A DNA stretch of 64,000 bases from Dioscorea cayenensis subsp. rotundata (GCF_009730915.1 NC_052477.1:28654420-28718419), one strand, 5' to 3'. Shown: positions 49,614 to 63,280, numbered from the stretch's first letter. The notes: generated from the sequence alone by a model not told the origin. Translations and numbers: made by a program.

Positions 49614-49644
<31 letters not shown>

Positions 49645-49782
49645 ATCTCTAATTAACCCTAATTAAACCCTCCTCCATCTCCTTCTTCATCTTCATCCCA
49701 AGTAATAATTAATACCAAAGAAGTAATCCCATAAATCAGTAAAAAAAAAAAAAGAAGATTAAAGATAAAGAGTTTATACTGA
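44726..49782. other. AT-rich intergenic DNA, no gene recognised
   Basis: Five kilobases of AT-rich DNA with many short repeats: a (CT)n at about 45027-45044, (TA)n at 46470-46491 and 47923-47964, and long A or T runs. A less AT-rich patch at 45345-45490 and another at 46940-47170, which includes CCTGAGTCACAGGAG, look like fragments of dispersed elements but are not classified. The last 300 bp are likely the 3' UTR of the ALOG gene. Confidence 0.5.
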
Positions 49783-50544
49783 TCAAGAAGCTGAAGAACT
49801 CTTCTTCTTCGTATCATCTTCATCATCATTATCATCATCACCATCACCGGCCTCCTCCTCCACCACCACCTCTGATCTCTTTGCATCACCACCTTCACCT
49901 TCACCTTCACCTTCACCTTCTTGAGCACAAACACTAACACTAACACTAGCACTACTAGCACTAGCACTAGTTTCTCCGGCAGGATCAACAGCAACATCAC
50001 TGACACTAGCACTAGTTTCACCGGCAGGAGGAGGAGGAAGAGGAGGTTGGCGTTTTCTCTTCTTCTTCTCATAAGGGATGCCTCTAGCCTTAGCTTGGCT
50101 TTCTCTAACTTCTCTCAAGTAAATTCTAACAGCACGAGCACCAAAAGGGTTAGTCTCAGGCTTGCCATCATGCTCTTCATAGGCAGCACGAAGACGGCCA
50201 ATGAGAGCATCAAGAGAGCCCCAGGCTTGACGGAGAGGACATGAACAAGGTGCTGGAGGGGAAGGGTGGCCAAAGTAAGAGCAGTCAGAAGAGTGAACCT
50301 TGGTTTTGCCAAACTGGTCTAAGTATTTGAGGAACTCTATGACATGAGCGCCGCTGCACCGGGCAAGACTCAGTGGTGGTTTGTGGTTCTTCAGGTATTG
50401 CAAGAAGGTGTTCCAGTCTCTCCTTTTTTGTGATTCGTAACGGCTTAGTTGTTGATGAGAGATTTGGGAAGATGATGGTGGTGGTGGTGGTTGGTCGGAG
50501 GAGGAGGAGGAAGGGACCTCCGGCGGAGAAGAGCCGGAGTCCAT
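49783..50544 (-). CDS. ALOG-domain (DUF640) protein, LSH/G1-like
   Basis: Single-exon gene of 253 residues, as usual for ALOG genes. Residues about 33-158 are the ALOG domain: [18 protein letters not shown], the zinc-ribbon insert with His84, Cys88, Cys100 and Cys102 (HSSDC..CSC), and [21 protein letters not shown] nuclear signal KKKRKR follows (160-165). ALOG proteins are plant DNA-binding regulators of meristem and floral organ identity (LSH3/LSH4, rice G1 and TAW1). The N-terminus is Ser/Pro-rich. The C-terminus is low complexity: a duplicated PAGETSAS segment, a (Glu-Gly)n run coded by a 6-bp repeat, and an Asp/Glu-rich end. The start at 50544 is the first Met and precedes a Ser/Pro stretch typical of relatives. 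The subfamily is not resolved. Confidence 0.95.
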   Translation of the reverse strand: MDSGSSPPEVPSSSSSDQPPPPPSSSQISHQQLSRYESQKRRDWNTFLQYLKNHKPPLSLARCSGAHVIEFLKYLDQFGKTKVHSSDCSYFGHPSPPAPCSCPLRQAWGSLDALIGRLRAAYEEHDGKPETNPFGARAVRIYLREVRESQAKARGIPYEKKKRKRQPPLPPPPAGETSASVSDVAVDPAGETSASASSASVSVSVCAQEGEGEGEGEGGDAKRSEVVVEEEAGDGDDDNDDEDDTKKKSSSAS

Positions 50545-53500
50545 GCAATGGAAGGGAGGGGAGAGAAAGGGAATGGAGGAGAAGGTGGAAGAGGAGTTGG
50601 AGAGTTTTTGTTTGTTTATTTATTTATTATTTTTTTTTATAAAAAAATTTAAATTTAAATTTGGGTTTTGTTTTATTTTATTTTATTATTTTAGTATTTT
50701 TAATTTTGATAGTGGTTGCTTGGTTATGGGTTTGATGTGGTTGATGATGGTGCTTGATGAGGACTATGAGAGGTTTTTTGTTTATGGGAATATAGGAAGG
50801 AAATAGTACAAATAAATAGTGGGGTATATTAGGTTGGATGGTATTTGTAGGTTAGGTTGGGAAGAGTGAATGAGTTTGTCATTTTGGTTCACGATAGCTT
50901 GGTCCAATTACATCCGTATTTGTACCTTTTATTTATTTATTTATTTATTTATTAGGGTTTTTTTATTTTTTTCAAAATTAATATTTGAATTTTTGTGGTT
51001 TTTTAATTACATAAAGAAAAAAAAATTGCAAATATTTTATTTACTTATATATATATACACTTTACTTTAGATAAATTATTATTTGAACCATATAGTTAGT
51101 TTGTATACTTCTGAATTTCGTTACAATTTGGGCCATTCATCTAATTTGCTATTAAGTCAAAAAAAATTTTGAATATTTAAATACAAATCCTTTGAAGAAA
51201 TTAAACAACTACAAAAATGAGGATCCTAATCTTGACTTCCTCTTCTTGACTTTTTAAAATTTATGTAGGAAATAAATAAATAAATAAAAAAGAGACAGGG
51301 TACATGGCACACAACAATAAATTTCAAAGTGGGTCCATGAGGTAGAAAGAAATGAATGATACCAAGAAAATAACATTAAATTTCCGAACATATTCCGGAA
51401 GTGACTACATCACACCAATTAGCACAGCTCTTCCATTCTTCCCCATTTAAGGCTAAAACCAAGCCATGTGAACTAGTACTCACTCTACTATTATTGTTAT
51501 TATTTTTTTTTCATTCAAATATATATATCTATATTCACATTGAAATCTTCATAAAAAGAATTACATATCAATAATAGTTTTATACTGTTATCTTTATCAA
51601 TGATAACGATATACTTATCGAATAAAATTTGGAATAAATTCCAAACAAGCTCAATTCAATGCATACATGATAACATAACTATTCACTTTTGCATTCAAAA
51701 AAGTTGAAAGAAGAAGGATCTCTCTTTCCACAAAAGAAAGCAGTCTTGCATTGAAAAGAACTTGGTACCAATATCTGCTAACAAATAAATAAATATTTCA
51801 AACGATTGAGAATTTCCTTATCTTCCATTTACTTTGATTTTTCTAAAAAACCCTATAACAAATTTATCATTTTTATATTTTATAACAATAAGTTAATAGC
51901 CTGTTTCCATTGAAATTGAGGAGGTTCTTGCAAGGGAAAATACACCTAGAGGTTTATAAGATAAAAAAACAACCAAAAGAAAAGAATCAAGGCATCATTT
52001 ACTGAAGTTTGTGGATTAGGTAATTAGGGTTCATGAGGGTGCTAAGTAGGTCACGTAGTAGTAGGCTTTTCAATTTCATGCATGCAGTGATCAGTGATGC
52101 TTAAAAAATTTTGATGGTGTTGTTGTAGTTACCACCAAATTTGTAAGCTAATGAAAGCATGAGAATCCAATGCCAGCATCCCTCCTAACTAACAATCAAT
52201 CTTTGCACTATAAATTAACCACCTTTATCATATATATATATATGAGTTTTTCTTATATGTATTTCAAACAATGTGAGGCCCTACCATTAAGGATTTCATA
52301 AACAAAGCTAGCTAAGCAAGTGGTCATCTCACTATAAATAGAGGCTATAATACATGCCTACATACTTATTATTGAGTCTCAATTACAAAAGCAAGTTGTA
52401 GCATATATAACATCAACTTGTTCATGAGATAATGTTAAACTATTCAAACAATAATGTGTCATCCCATGATTGAGCCAAATTTTCCTCTTTCCACCATCCA
52501 AATCCTCCAAAAAAAATTTAAAAAAAAATGAAGCAAAATAATATTTGATCTATTCCTTACTCCCTAGTTTCATTCCCAAACACTTAGGGCACAATAGTTT
52601 AGATGAAAATTCTAGTCTAGATCAACTGCACTAAAGTTCAAACAGGCTGGATATTATTAGTAATTATTATTCCAAATGAGAGAGCCCAGGCTGCTTAAGC
52701 ACTACTCAACAAATGAAAGAGACCTATCTCTTAATGTCCTGATAAAGCATGCTCAGGAGCAGTGCATGAGGTACATCCACCATCAGTAGTGGGGTTAAGT
52801 CCTAAGTTTATTATTATTTCTTTTAGGTTTCATCTTCTCTATTGATTGACATCCCCAGCCTGACTTGTATGGCAATAAATTAACTTGCAGTTCATCATAA
52901 ATACTATAATGTATCTACTAGCCTATTCCTATGTTTCAATTGAATACATTGATCCATACCCAGTGGTCCATAGCCTCTAATTTAATATAGCCACATGAAT
53001 TTTAAAAGCAAACTATCTACGTCAATGTGATTTTATCTGTAATTTCATATAGACTGCAGTAAAAATATCATTCTAGTGTTCAAAGTATCACAAAAAAGGC
53101 ACCTAATCTGCTTGAAATGCCTTGACAAACATGGATCTGGTGAATTCAAATTACATCTCTAGTTGTCCTGCTTAAAAGTAGAAAAGACTAGCCTGAGTGA
53201 AGGGGATCAAAAACTATATGGTTCTCTCTTGAAGTTATCAAACAGTAAAGGAAGATGTTATGATTCCACATGAGGAAGCAAGTAATAGGAGGAGAAAGGA
53301 TAAACTGTGCAGAAATATTTTACAATTGAAAACAAATTTAAGAACATACTGACCGAAAGAGTTATTGATCTCTTCTGACAATCCTACGACCATTATCCAC
53401 GTGGGAGTGATCTTGATGGACCAAAAGATCACCTAAATTTGTATTTATAGACAGTTAAATCTGCAACAAAAGTTATCACGAGCATTCAGAGGGAAACACC

Positions 53501-53855
53501 TTTGAATATCGGCACCTTCATCCTGTTCTTCATCACCATTATGACTTGATCTCTAAGGAGGTGAACAGGCATTGTGGTTCCTCAAACCCATGTCAGAATT
53601 TAAGAAAGAACAATCTGCTGTCAAAAATGGCGAAACTGAACTCCTGCCCCAAAACATGATACATCATTTTCATCAATGGAATTGCTTCTGAAACAATAAA
53701 TGATCAGAAGAATATGCTTGCTCAAAACAAATGGAGCCAATCAGCATTTGGCTTTTCCACATTCTGACAAAGCCCTCCATTCAAAAAAATCACATAATGT
53801 TAGTGTGAGCCAAGTGAAGAGATCACCATCTCACAAAAAACATGGGCAGATCTCC
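50545..53855. other. Intergenic region between ALOG and RAB3GAP1
   Basis: AT-rich near the ALOG start, then mixed. No conserved protein is seen. A good TATA box (TATAAATAG, 52333-52341) on the plus strand stands before a stretch with no long open frame. The part near 53000-53855 is less AT-rich and probably includes the 3' UTR of RAB3GAP1. Confidence 0.5.
52333..52341 (+). promoter_or_regulatory. Orphan TATA box
   Basis: TATAAATAG in a typical core-promoter setting (CACTATAAATAGAGGC). The next 400 bp on the plus strand have no open frame longer than about 15 codons from the first ATG. It could drive a noncoding transcript or be a chance match. Confidence 0.35.
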
Positions 53856-56800
53856 TTAATCCCATGAGGTCACAGAGAGTGCAACCTGAAGATCATTGGA
53901 TGTTCCGCGGATGTACATTCGATGAGTCTCAATTTCTTCAGTGTGAGTCCAAGGAATGTTGCTTCCATAGTGACAATCACCAACTCTATGAGCAACTGAG
54001 AATATAATCTCCCTCAGGATTGGCTCATGGCCATTGAGAAGATTGCCCATGCTCAAAACTTTCCGCCATGATTGGTTGGCAGTGGGAGGGGGAAACAAAT
54101 TGGCTACTACATCTCTCTCAAGCATACTAACTTGTTGCTTGTTGCTGAACTTCTGATTCAATAAAGACGAGAAACTCTAAGTGGACAAATGAATTTCACA
54201 GCCATTGTGTGTGTGTGTGTGTGGTATTCCTCCAGAAAACTTGTACATGAGAAATTTTCAAGATATAGCTTAAGACAAAGAACATGAAGACAGATTAATT
54301 CTATTTGATCCATGTATGCATAAGGTGCTCAAAATATTAACATGGTTAAAGGTCTGATGTGTGTGTGTGTGTGTGTGCGTGTGGTATTCCTCCAGCAAAA
54401 TTGTACATGAGAAATTTTCAAAATTTAGGTTAAAACAAAGAACACGAAGACAGATTAATTCTAGATGATCCATGTATGCATAAGATTGCTCAAGATATTA
54501 ATGTGGTTAAGGTCTGATGGCACAAGGGAACCATGAAGGAATGGAAAAAAAGGCATAAAATGCTACATTATGAATCACTAACTTCCAAGCCATATGATAG
54601 TATGAACTTGTTCCCAAATGAATACTCAGAAATTAGATCATGTTTTTTCTAGACATGGAAACTTCATTAGACCTTTCCAGAAAAATATTGAAATCAATCA
54701 AGTAGCCATCTGGTAGTGTGCCTTGACAAGCAAACTAAATTTGTCATCTTAGAGGAATCAGCACGTGAGGATATGCACCTAATTTCTTAAGGGAATCAGC
54801 CATCAGGATATTTTGTTTCAACTACCTATAAAATGAATTGGCCATGATTCAATCAGCAGGCAAGTTGTGTTACAAATGATCACAGAAATACTAAAGCAAC
54901 ATCAGAAGATTAGGATGGTACTCAGAAGTGTCAAGGATACCTTATCAAAGCAGATACTTGCTGAACTATTTCCCATTTTGGGAAGATAATAATTGAAATA
55001 ATCATTGAAAATAGCTTCTGTAAGGCGTGGGGCATCTCTGAGTTTACGATGAAGGGAGGATACGAAGATTAGTAGTTTCTCAATGTTTTCAAAAACAAGA
55101 CACAATCGTCTCAAATCTCCAATCAACTCATACTTGTCATGCGTACGGTTTGCTGCCAGAAAAGAGAAAAAGAAAAAGTTAAACCCCAGATGTTAAATTT
55201 CTGAACTATCTATTGAATGCTACATCATCCACTGCAACCTACAAGCTTGATAATGCAGTCAAAACATTATAGATAATAAAAATGTCATGAGTGTTTGAAA
55301 AGACGTGGTTCGAGAAAAATCACATAAGCCACTTCTTTGAGTCATTTAGATATAACTTGGCCAAATTGACATAGAACACAATGCAATATCTACAGAAGGC
55401 ACAAAAAAAAAACATTTAATTGTGCCAGCTTAGACACAAAATTCAATAACACTACGGTCTATTCCACATACCTCGCAAAGGCCTCAATGAAGATGCCAGT
55501 GTGATATAAAGCTGGTTCAGTTTTGTTTTCATGAGTTGAAGATTACCAAATGAAGTTTGGTTAAGTGTGTCAGCAGATACTTTGAAGGCAGAGCAAACCA
55601 TTTGTTCCAAAAGATGATGTGGTTGCAAAGTTTCCAGATAATGAAGCACCTGTGCATATAAAGCATCCAATGCATTACTATTTAAAAAAATTATAAAAGA
55701 AAAATTATGGTCTACACCACTTAGATCAAGGGGCACCTAAACATATGATTTATAATAATAATGAGCTGGATTCTTGAAAGACCAACAAGACAGATCTCTA
55801 ACATGATGTCTGTTTTGGGATATAACAAGAGCCAGACATTGCACTTCTGCAACTCACATTGAGTTGTTCCACCTATGAGCTCTCAATGCAGGTATCAAAA
55901 CATTCCTTTGCACATGGACAACCCCAAGCAAGATGCTATGGGTCAAACTTAGATACTCTAGATCCAGACAAAATGAACAAGAAAACAGGATTTCAATGTA
56001 ATTTCTTTTGCTACATGTTTCGCATCAAATTTCCGCCAAAAGAGACAGAACACACAAAAATCTACATGAGGCGAAGACCAGAAGCAGAGCATATAAACAA
56101 TCATGAAACTCTTCCTGCATACAATAGATGATGCTTTACCAAACTCCAAATTACTGCAGACTTTATTCTAGGGCTATTGAAAAACTAACACATCATGTTC
56201 TCCAAATTGGGAAATCATTTTCTAAAACATGAAAAAATTACTGAAGGCTTACTCTAGGGCTATCATATACCATCCAAGTTTAAATGCATTTTTGTAAGTG
56301 ACCATTGGAAGTGTAACATCATGGTTTTCAAATTGATAAGTCATTTTTAAAAAACATGAAAAGAAAAATTACTGAAGCCTTAGTCTAAAATGCTAATGAG
56401 AAAAAACATAAAACATAATTGGGCAGTTGAAGTACCTTCTCCCCTTCTCTAATTGGATCAAAAAGAGGCTTCTGCTCAGAAGCCGGCAAAGCTGGAGAGT
56501 CATTCCAGATTTTCCGCCATGAGTTCCCATGTTCAGACATCCTTTGTGAAAGCTTTCCTCGAGGGGGCCAGTTGCATTGATCAGGGTCTTCCTTGTTACC
56601 AGTGGATCTGTCTTCAATTTCTTCACTCTCCCAGTCACCAGGTGAATGCCATCGAATAAAATCCTCAAAAACAGCATCTGGATTTGCTGCTTTAAATGCT
56701 GACATATCTGTTTCACATATTTAGAACTCAAGTCATGCAGAAACCCCTTCAAAGTAAAGATCAGAAAGGAATCCAATAACAATTCAAAAATAATTTATTT

Positions 56801-59800
56801 ACAAAAGGAAAACACATCATTAGGAGATTAAGCTATGAAGCCAGAAAATGATGAAAGAAATCCAGTCTTTAAGAAAAACTAAATAAATCAGGTCAGTGCT
56901 GCATCTTCCAAGTACTTCAGCTCTATTATAACAATCACAAATACATGAACCTTGCACATAACGCAAAAACACTAGATATGGATGCCACATGATCAACTAG
57001 CTGAACCCAATACTTGAACCAAATATTTGATCAAACAACAACCAAGATAATTACATGCGGCAATGCCTTGATGTGGATGCAACTAAGCATATCAAACAGA
57101 AAATAAATAAATAAAATAATCAAGAGAGAACTGAGAGAAAGAAGGATAATGAAGGAGCCAACTATCCTTATAAACTTCACTTCAAACGGAGATAATAGGA
57201 AAGAGAAAGCCATAAGTAAAATCTAAAGGCAAAGAAACCCCAAGCAAAAGAATCAGACAATACCACCAGAACAATGCTACAAATCTAAGTGGCAACAAAG
57301 GAGCGATGAGTATTCATAGTTTAAACTTAAGTACACAATTGCTTCATAATTCACATTTTGAAGCCTTTGTATCTATATGAAAGGAAACAATGAAAGCATA
57401 TACATGAAAGGAAAGAAACAGTCTGCAAAGTGTGTCGCCGTAATGACCACAAAAGGAAAATAATCATGATTTTCCATAATAAAAAACACTAAACATAACA
57501 AATCGAAAAAACCCCTTGCCTATCATGATCTCAGATACAAATTATTTCTTATATTACATTTCCCATTTATATTGGGGAGATATTTACCTGAGGAAAAATG
57601 GCACATGCATGGGGCTTGGGACACAATCATATATAGATAGAAGATATGGCAAGTGGATAGCATTGATAAAGTTGGGAGAGGAAGCACCAGAAACTTATCT
57701 AAATAAGAATGGAAGAACAACTTAATAGGCTTGTTACCTTTAATTTCATTATTATTAATTCCAACCACATATTCAGCACTATTCTTCTAGTTATATCTAA
57801 TAATTAAGCTCAAGCATACATAAATGGCTGAGTACAGGTTAGAGAAAAATGAAATGTCAACTCCTATGCCAGAAGGAAAAGAGAACAAAAGCAAAACCAG
57901 TTCCATCAAATATTAGTTTATTTTGATAATAACTATTGACAGTTGAAGTATATAAAAAATGGTCAGGAATTTACTGAATTTACCAAATTTAAATGGAAGG
58001 GTTTCTCACATCTTACCAGAAGAGAGAATGTCTCTTTCCAATTGCCCGGAGGTGCTCTGCAATAATGAAATGCCATCATGTTTCTCAGCTGGTGTAAAAA
58101 CTTACAAGATAGTAGTTGCAAGTGGAAGCATAAGCAAACACAAAGTCAAAAGATACATGGAAACATGATTGACAAATAAAGAAATGTATCATTGTCAAAC
58201 TATGTAAACCATTAGTGATGACGAAAGAAAACTGTGCTTTTATTAAAAGCAGTAACCTCTGAATTGGAAGCATAAGCAACCACAAAGTCAAAAGATACAT
58301 GGAACCATGATTGCCAATAAAGAAAGGTATCATTATCAAGGTACATAACCCATTAGCGACGATGAAAGAAAACTGTGCTTTTATTGAAATCAGTAACCTC
58401 TGAATTTCATAATATCTGCACCTAACTCCCACTTTGGCTCAAGCAATAAGGTAGCATTGGGATGTAGATAATGGACTACCAAATGAAATATTCATTTAAA
58501 AAAATGCATAACGGTGCTATTAGAGGAACTTTGATGCTAAACACTGCAAGTACCTTCAGCCTATGGGAACATAATATGTACTATTGGTGATCTCTATGTT
58601 CAAAATAAATCATTGTCAAACTTTGCAAATTAAGTTACTGCTATCAAAAGCACAATTTTTTTTGGTGCTTTACTTGCTGGCACATTAGCATAATAACTTC
58701 CAATGGCTATTTTAGGTAATATGAATGACGATAATACCATTAGACCTGAAGAAAGCAATATTCAGCTTTCACAGACAAAGACAAGTCAAAATAATGTAGG
58801 GCAACATAAGGTCCACTTAACTGTTGTCACTACAGCAATAGTCCATCAATACTGAACAGTTCACACAATACAACTTTCATGAAATAAATTGATTCAGTAA
58901 GTGAAAATTATGAAGACAAATTACAGACAAACAACATAATAAAGAACTAGGAACTTACAAATGCATCTCCACAAACTTCAGCAGCATGCAGTCTTTCTTC
59001 ATGCATATCTTCTGTCATAACTGGTGCATCCTGCAAGTCAAAAGATAAGAGTCATCAAACAAGACGTTGCCCATTAACATCACTAACAAGGAAGATAGAA
59101 GATGCGAAACCTGTGTATATGGAGCATGCATTTTCTGAAATGAATGCAAAAGCATCATATTTCCTACAATACCGGAAGATCCCTTCCTGATTGGACATGA
59201 TTTATGTGCATCTGGAGACGCCACTGCACACTCTGCATCCACAGTAAGGTTTCCAGTAGTCCCTTCTGAATCAGGACTGTCACTGAACAAATTTACAAGC
59301 ATTTAACTGATGTCAGAAAAGTACGTATCAGACTGGACAAGGTCAGAATATATACTCAAACGAAGAGTATTGACATAGTGAACAAGCAGAAATTTTCACC
59401 TGCTAGTTTGAGACTTCAAATACTGTTAAGACAAGAAGTTTGTCTTGAAGGGAAATAAACTATTTCTAAGAGACACATTCTTCGCAACAACTTCCCAGTC
59501 CAACCCTCAAACATAACCACATTCAGAAAGTATCATTTGTGATTTCTTAAAAAGGAATTGTATACATTTTGCCATCTCAAAAAATAAGAGGAATTGGTTA
59601 GAGGCAGTTGCTACCTCTTGACTGTTCTTCACCCTTTCACACAGGGAAAAGGACATGTCTTGCACCAAATTAGCAACGCCATTCTTACTATTGAATTAAA
59701 GTTGCCTACTGACAACAAAGGGTAGAGAAAATATAGGAACATAATTAATCATATTCAACATAATTTAAAGGCTAGAACTATTGACTGTTCTTCACCCTTT

Positions 59801-62800
59801 CACACAGGGAAAAGGACATGTCTTGCACCAAATTAGCAACGCCATTCTAACTATTTAATTAAAGTTGCCTAATGACAACAAAGGGTCGAGAAAATATAGG
59901 AACACAATTAATCATATTCAGCATAATTTAAGGCTAGAACTATTAACCAAGTTTGTTTCATACAAAAATAATGTTTAAATATTGCAGTAAATATTATTTG
60001 AGTCATTCGAGGGCTACATTACTAAAGAGCAAAGTTTCACCAAAGCTTTCGAGACAATGTGAAGTTCCAAACACTTTAGGAATTAACAAAGCTGTTTGTG
60101 TGTGCCAAAAATTATTCAGATCCAAAAAACACTGATTGAGACTAGTCAAGGCCCTACACTTTGATCTGGAGAGCCTGTGAATAGGAGTTATGATCCCAAC
60201 TGCAGCAGGCATACTTGATAGGCAAAAGAAACAAATGAAAATTACTTAAGGATGAGAATGAAGTGTTGATCAAGCGCACATTTATTCAAATGAGTTTTTA
60301 TTCTAACAATATTCAACACAAGGAGGGAAATATACTGTTAAGTAAATTCATTTTATTTAGTTGTTAAGCTAAAGGCATGAATGTGAACAATATAGGTGAT
60401 AGAAGGGTAACAAAGGTAAGTGAAACATACAAAATGAAAAAATGCATTAAATATACATTTTTGATGAAGGCTACAAGTAAGGGATACAATAAACAAAATC
60501 CTGATAAAACATAAATTGCATTAGACTTTCAAATGTCTAAAATTAATGTTTCAAAGGTTCTACAACAGGCAAAGGCAACTGTGATCTTTGGCACTACAAT
60601 CAACAAGATCAGGTAAACAACAGAGCAGAGTGAACAAGATTAAAAATTAAGAGAGAGAGAGAGAGATCATCTTTGGCCTCTCTGGTGCTTTTCTAGACTC
60701 AAATCTGATCTTAAACTAAACATGAAAATAGAAAATTGAAAACCTTTAATGAGCTTACTTTACCTATCGAATTCATCTACCATACTCTCATTCTGCGGCA
60801 AATCCAAAATTTCATTTCTATCAAATTCAGCAAGACCCTGTATAATTAGATTAGAGGACAAAAGAGTGGTCAGTGGTGACATAATATTGAATTAATCATA
60901 TGGTAAACAAATCAAACAAATCCTCACAGATCTAAAGAAAAAATAATGAGGTCAAAGAATAACAATTATCACCTTGTCATCAGAACTTTGGCCTGTGATT
61001 TCAACAGAGGTGTGGTTCTCATGATTAAGCAAATTCTTCTTCTTGATGCATATGGCAAGCTGAAGAAGCAAAAAAACATAAAAATAGAAAATAAATAATA
61101 AAAATAATAAAAATAAACTTTTCCAATAATGCTAAAGAAGAGTTCTACGAAAAGGTATGACAATGCAAACAAAACTGATAACTTTAATGCAAAGACAATT
61201 AAGTTCACCAAGAAGACCTAATATCTGCTTTACATATGTAATCCTGAAATTTATCAGCAGAACCAGCATTATTATAATTTATGATACCTAAAATGGAGGT
61301 TAACCATTTACATGGTTCCTATCCTACTAGATTTTCATGAGTAATATTTCACTAAAGATTCACAAAAGTGTTTTCAAGCAACTGCACTTTTTAAATGGTC
61401 ATTTCAGCATGATAATGATTTCAAGTTCTACAGGGATGCATTCTTAAGTGACTGCATATGAAATCTAAGAACCTCGGACATGTGTGAGTGCTCATTAAAA
61501 CAGGCTTAAAACCATTAAATCAGTGTTATTAAAAGCACAAAAAGCACCCGCTTAAGCGCCCAAGTGAGGCGAGACTATAGCGCCTCATAACCCTCTAGCC
61601 GAGACACCATCAAAGAAGCACTACCTAAGCAGGGCACTTCAGCCTAGGCACAAGGCAAAAAAAGAAAAAAGAAAAGAAAAGCGTTGCTTTTATAAGTTTT
61701 ATCACTTTTTATCTCTCTTAAATGCTTTTCGGAAATTATATTATAGAGTAATAAATGCTTTTTAGTAAGTATAAACAATTAACAATTATACTTGGAAAGT
61801 GTAACAATTAAGAACGGAGGTTTTCTATTTTTTTTAAAAACAAATTAAGGCAACTTTTTGAAAATATGGAGAAACTTTTTAGGAGAGAATATAACACGGA
61901 AAGATATTTATATAAGAGAAAAACTAAAGGAAAACTTGAGAGATTTTATGTGAAAGATAAGGAAGTTTAATTGGGAAGGAGTTCTACATTCAAAACCAAT
62001 TCATGCATATGTTCACTAGATCAAGAGTGAGATCAATAGACAATGGCTCAAGCTCTAGTTCTAGAGCAAGAATTATGAAACAATTTAATTCATATGAATT
62101 GGATGAAAAAAATTGAGGATTATAAATCCAGTGATGAGGAAAACAATAGCCTAGATGATGAGGAAGATGGCCTAATGGAGTTAGACAATGATTAGACTAG
62201 AATTAAGATTCTAAATTAGGTCTTGCATACTCTTTTGTGGTTTTATGTTTATATTTTTATTTGGATCTTCAATATTTTAGTAGATTATTATTATATTAAT
62301 TTAAGTTTAATCTTATGCAATTTTAATGTTTTTTTTTCTATATTTTACTTTTTTTAAAAATGATATTTCATGTCGCTCAGGTGAGCACCTCAGTCGGTGC
62401 TTAGTACCTCAGGCGATTTACACTCTCATTGCTTCAAGGGCGGCTAACACTTTTAATTACACTTGATCTTCAGACTTGAGAACCCAATGCAAAAACAATT
62501 ATATTCACATTGTGCAATAATATTTAGCAATTAGTCAACCAAAAAGAACAGGAATACATTCTGTGTATCATCACAGAAAAAAGCATTTCTCATCAAGTTC
62601 ACCATAGATACCATTCAGACTACAAAACTTGGTTTGAAAAGTTGTGTCCTAATTGAATCAGTCAAACAATGCAACCCACCCCATAACATTTAGCCAAGAG
62701 GAGCCACGGGCCCACATCACAAGAAATATGACTATTTAGGTGATTACAAGCTAGAAACACCATGTCATGTAGCATATGTATTCCAAATTTCAAGAGAGTA

Positions 62801-63280
62801 GTCAACATTGCATACGAAAGATGTAGAAAGGTCAGATACCAAGAGATGAACATTTCATCAGAAAGGTGTAAAAGTACCAAATGAAGTTTTTGATGTATCA
62901 GACAAGAAGACAAGTCAATATCCAAATCAGATGGCATCCTCGGCAGTGGCTGAGACTCCTCCCAGCACCAACGAACTTCTCTGACAAATTCAATCCAGAG
63001 TGTTGCTATTGCTAAAACCAACAAAAACGTAAAATTGGCTTTATGAATATATGGGAAATGGCATGGTATCATGCCCAAGATAGAACATAATATTGAGCAT
63101 GGACAATAAACAGAAATTGAGAAAAAAAATTGAGTTGTGAGACATACGAACCACGAACATTGCAGTTGCCAAACCAAAGTGACTGCAAGCAGAATTGCGC
63201 AAAAAGTGATTCCAGTGGAGCACCTTTGATAGCTCGAGAATTCTTACTTTCAAGATCTAAACTACTTGAAATTTGAGCAC
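53856..63280 (-). CDS. RAB3GAP1: Rab3 GTPase-activating protein catalytic subunit, 5' partial
   Basis: Eleven exons are visible on the minus strand: 63280-63152, 63011-62878, 61059-60973, 60837-60764, 59282-59111, 59030-58959, 58056-58017, 56707-56436, 55649-55472, 55152-54941 and 54152-53856. They splice in frame to about 555 residues; N-terminal exons lie beyond the right edge. Diagnostic segments are LWIEFVREVRWCWEESQPLP, MSAFKAANPDAVFEDFIRWH (then SPGDWE), VLHYLETLQPHHLLEQMVC and GDLRRLCLVFENIEKLLIF. They match the plant homologue (Arabidopsis At5g55060) and animal RAB3GAP1. In animals the protein pairs with RAB3GAP2, acting as GAP for Rab3 and exchange factor for Rab18 at ER and autophagic membranes. 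The plant role is less known. The C-terminus ends ALSVTSWD. Introns are large and hold tandem duplications and a hAT remnant. No break was found in the visible exons. Confidence 0.93.
54206..54521. repeat. 160-bp two-copy tandem duplication in a RAB3GAP1 intron
   Basis: Each copy begins with a (TG)n run, then GGTATTCCTCCAG (54223 and 54383), then a shared stretch through GACAGATTAATTCTA and CCATGTATGCATAAG. The copies are about 90% alike by eye. Confidence 0.9.
58123..58407. repeat. 142-bp two-copy tandem duplication in a RAB3GAP1 intron
   Basis: Copies start at 58123 and 58265 with TGGAAGCATAAGCAA and end with GTAACCTCTGAATT. Only a few substitutions and indels separate them. Confidence 0.9.
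59618..59943. repeat. 163-bp two-copy tandem duplication in a RAB3GAP1 intron
   Basis: Copies start at 59618 and 59781 with TTGACTGTTCTTCACCC and both end with GCTAGAACTATT. Very similar, so probably recent. Confidence 0.93.
61522..62463. mobile_element. hAT-type transposon remnant in a RAB3GAP1 intron
   Basis: Terminal inverted repeats of 14 bp differ at one base (61522-61535 AGTGTTATTAAAAG; 62450-62463 as its inverse). Subterminal sequence is of the GCGCCTCA / CCTCAGGCG type common to plant hAT elements. Inside, plus strand 62085-62193 resembles the acidic C-terminal tail of a hAT transposase with a one-base shift. An 8-bp target duplication is not evident, and no catalytic or dimerisation domain remains. 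Confidence 0.65.

Noticed and set aside
49659-50312. Antisense and shifted open frames over the ALOG gene
   Set aside because: They are low-complexity shadows of the ALOG coding sequence with no domain of their own.
52465-52485. miR171-like TGATTGAGCC
   Set aside because: Only ten bases agree; the rest of the mature sequence and a paired arm are missing.
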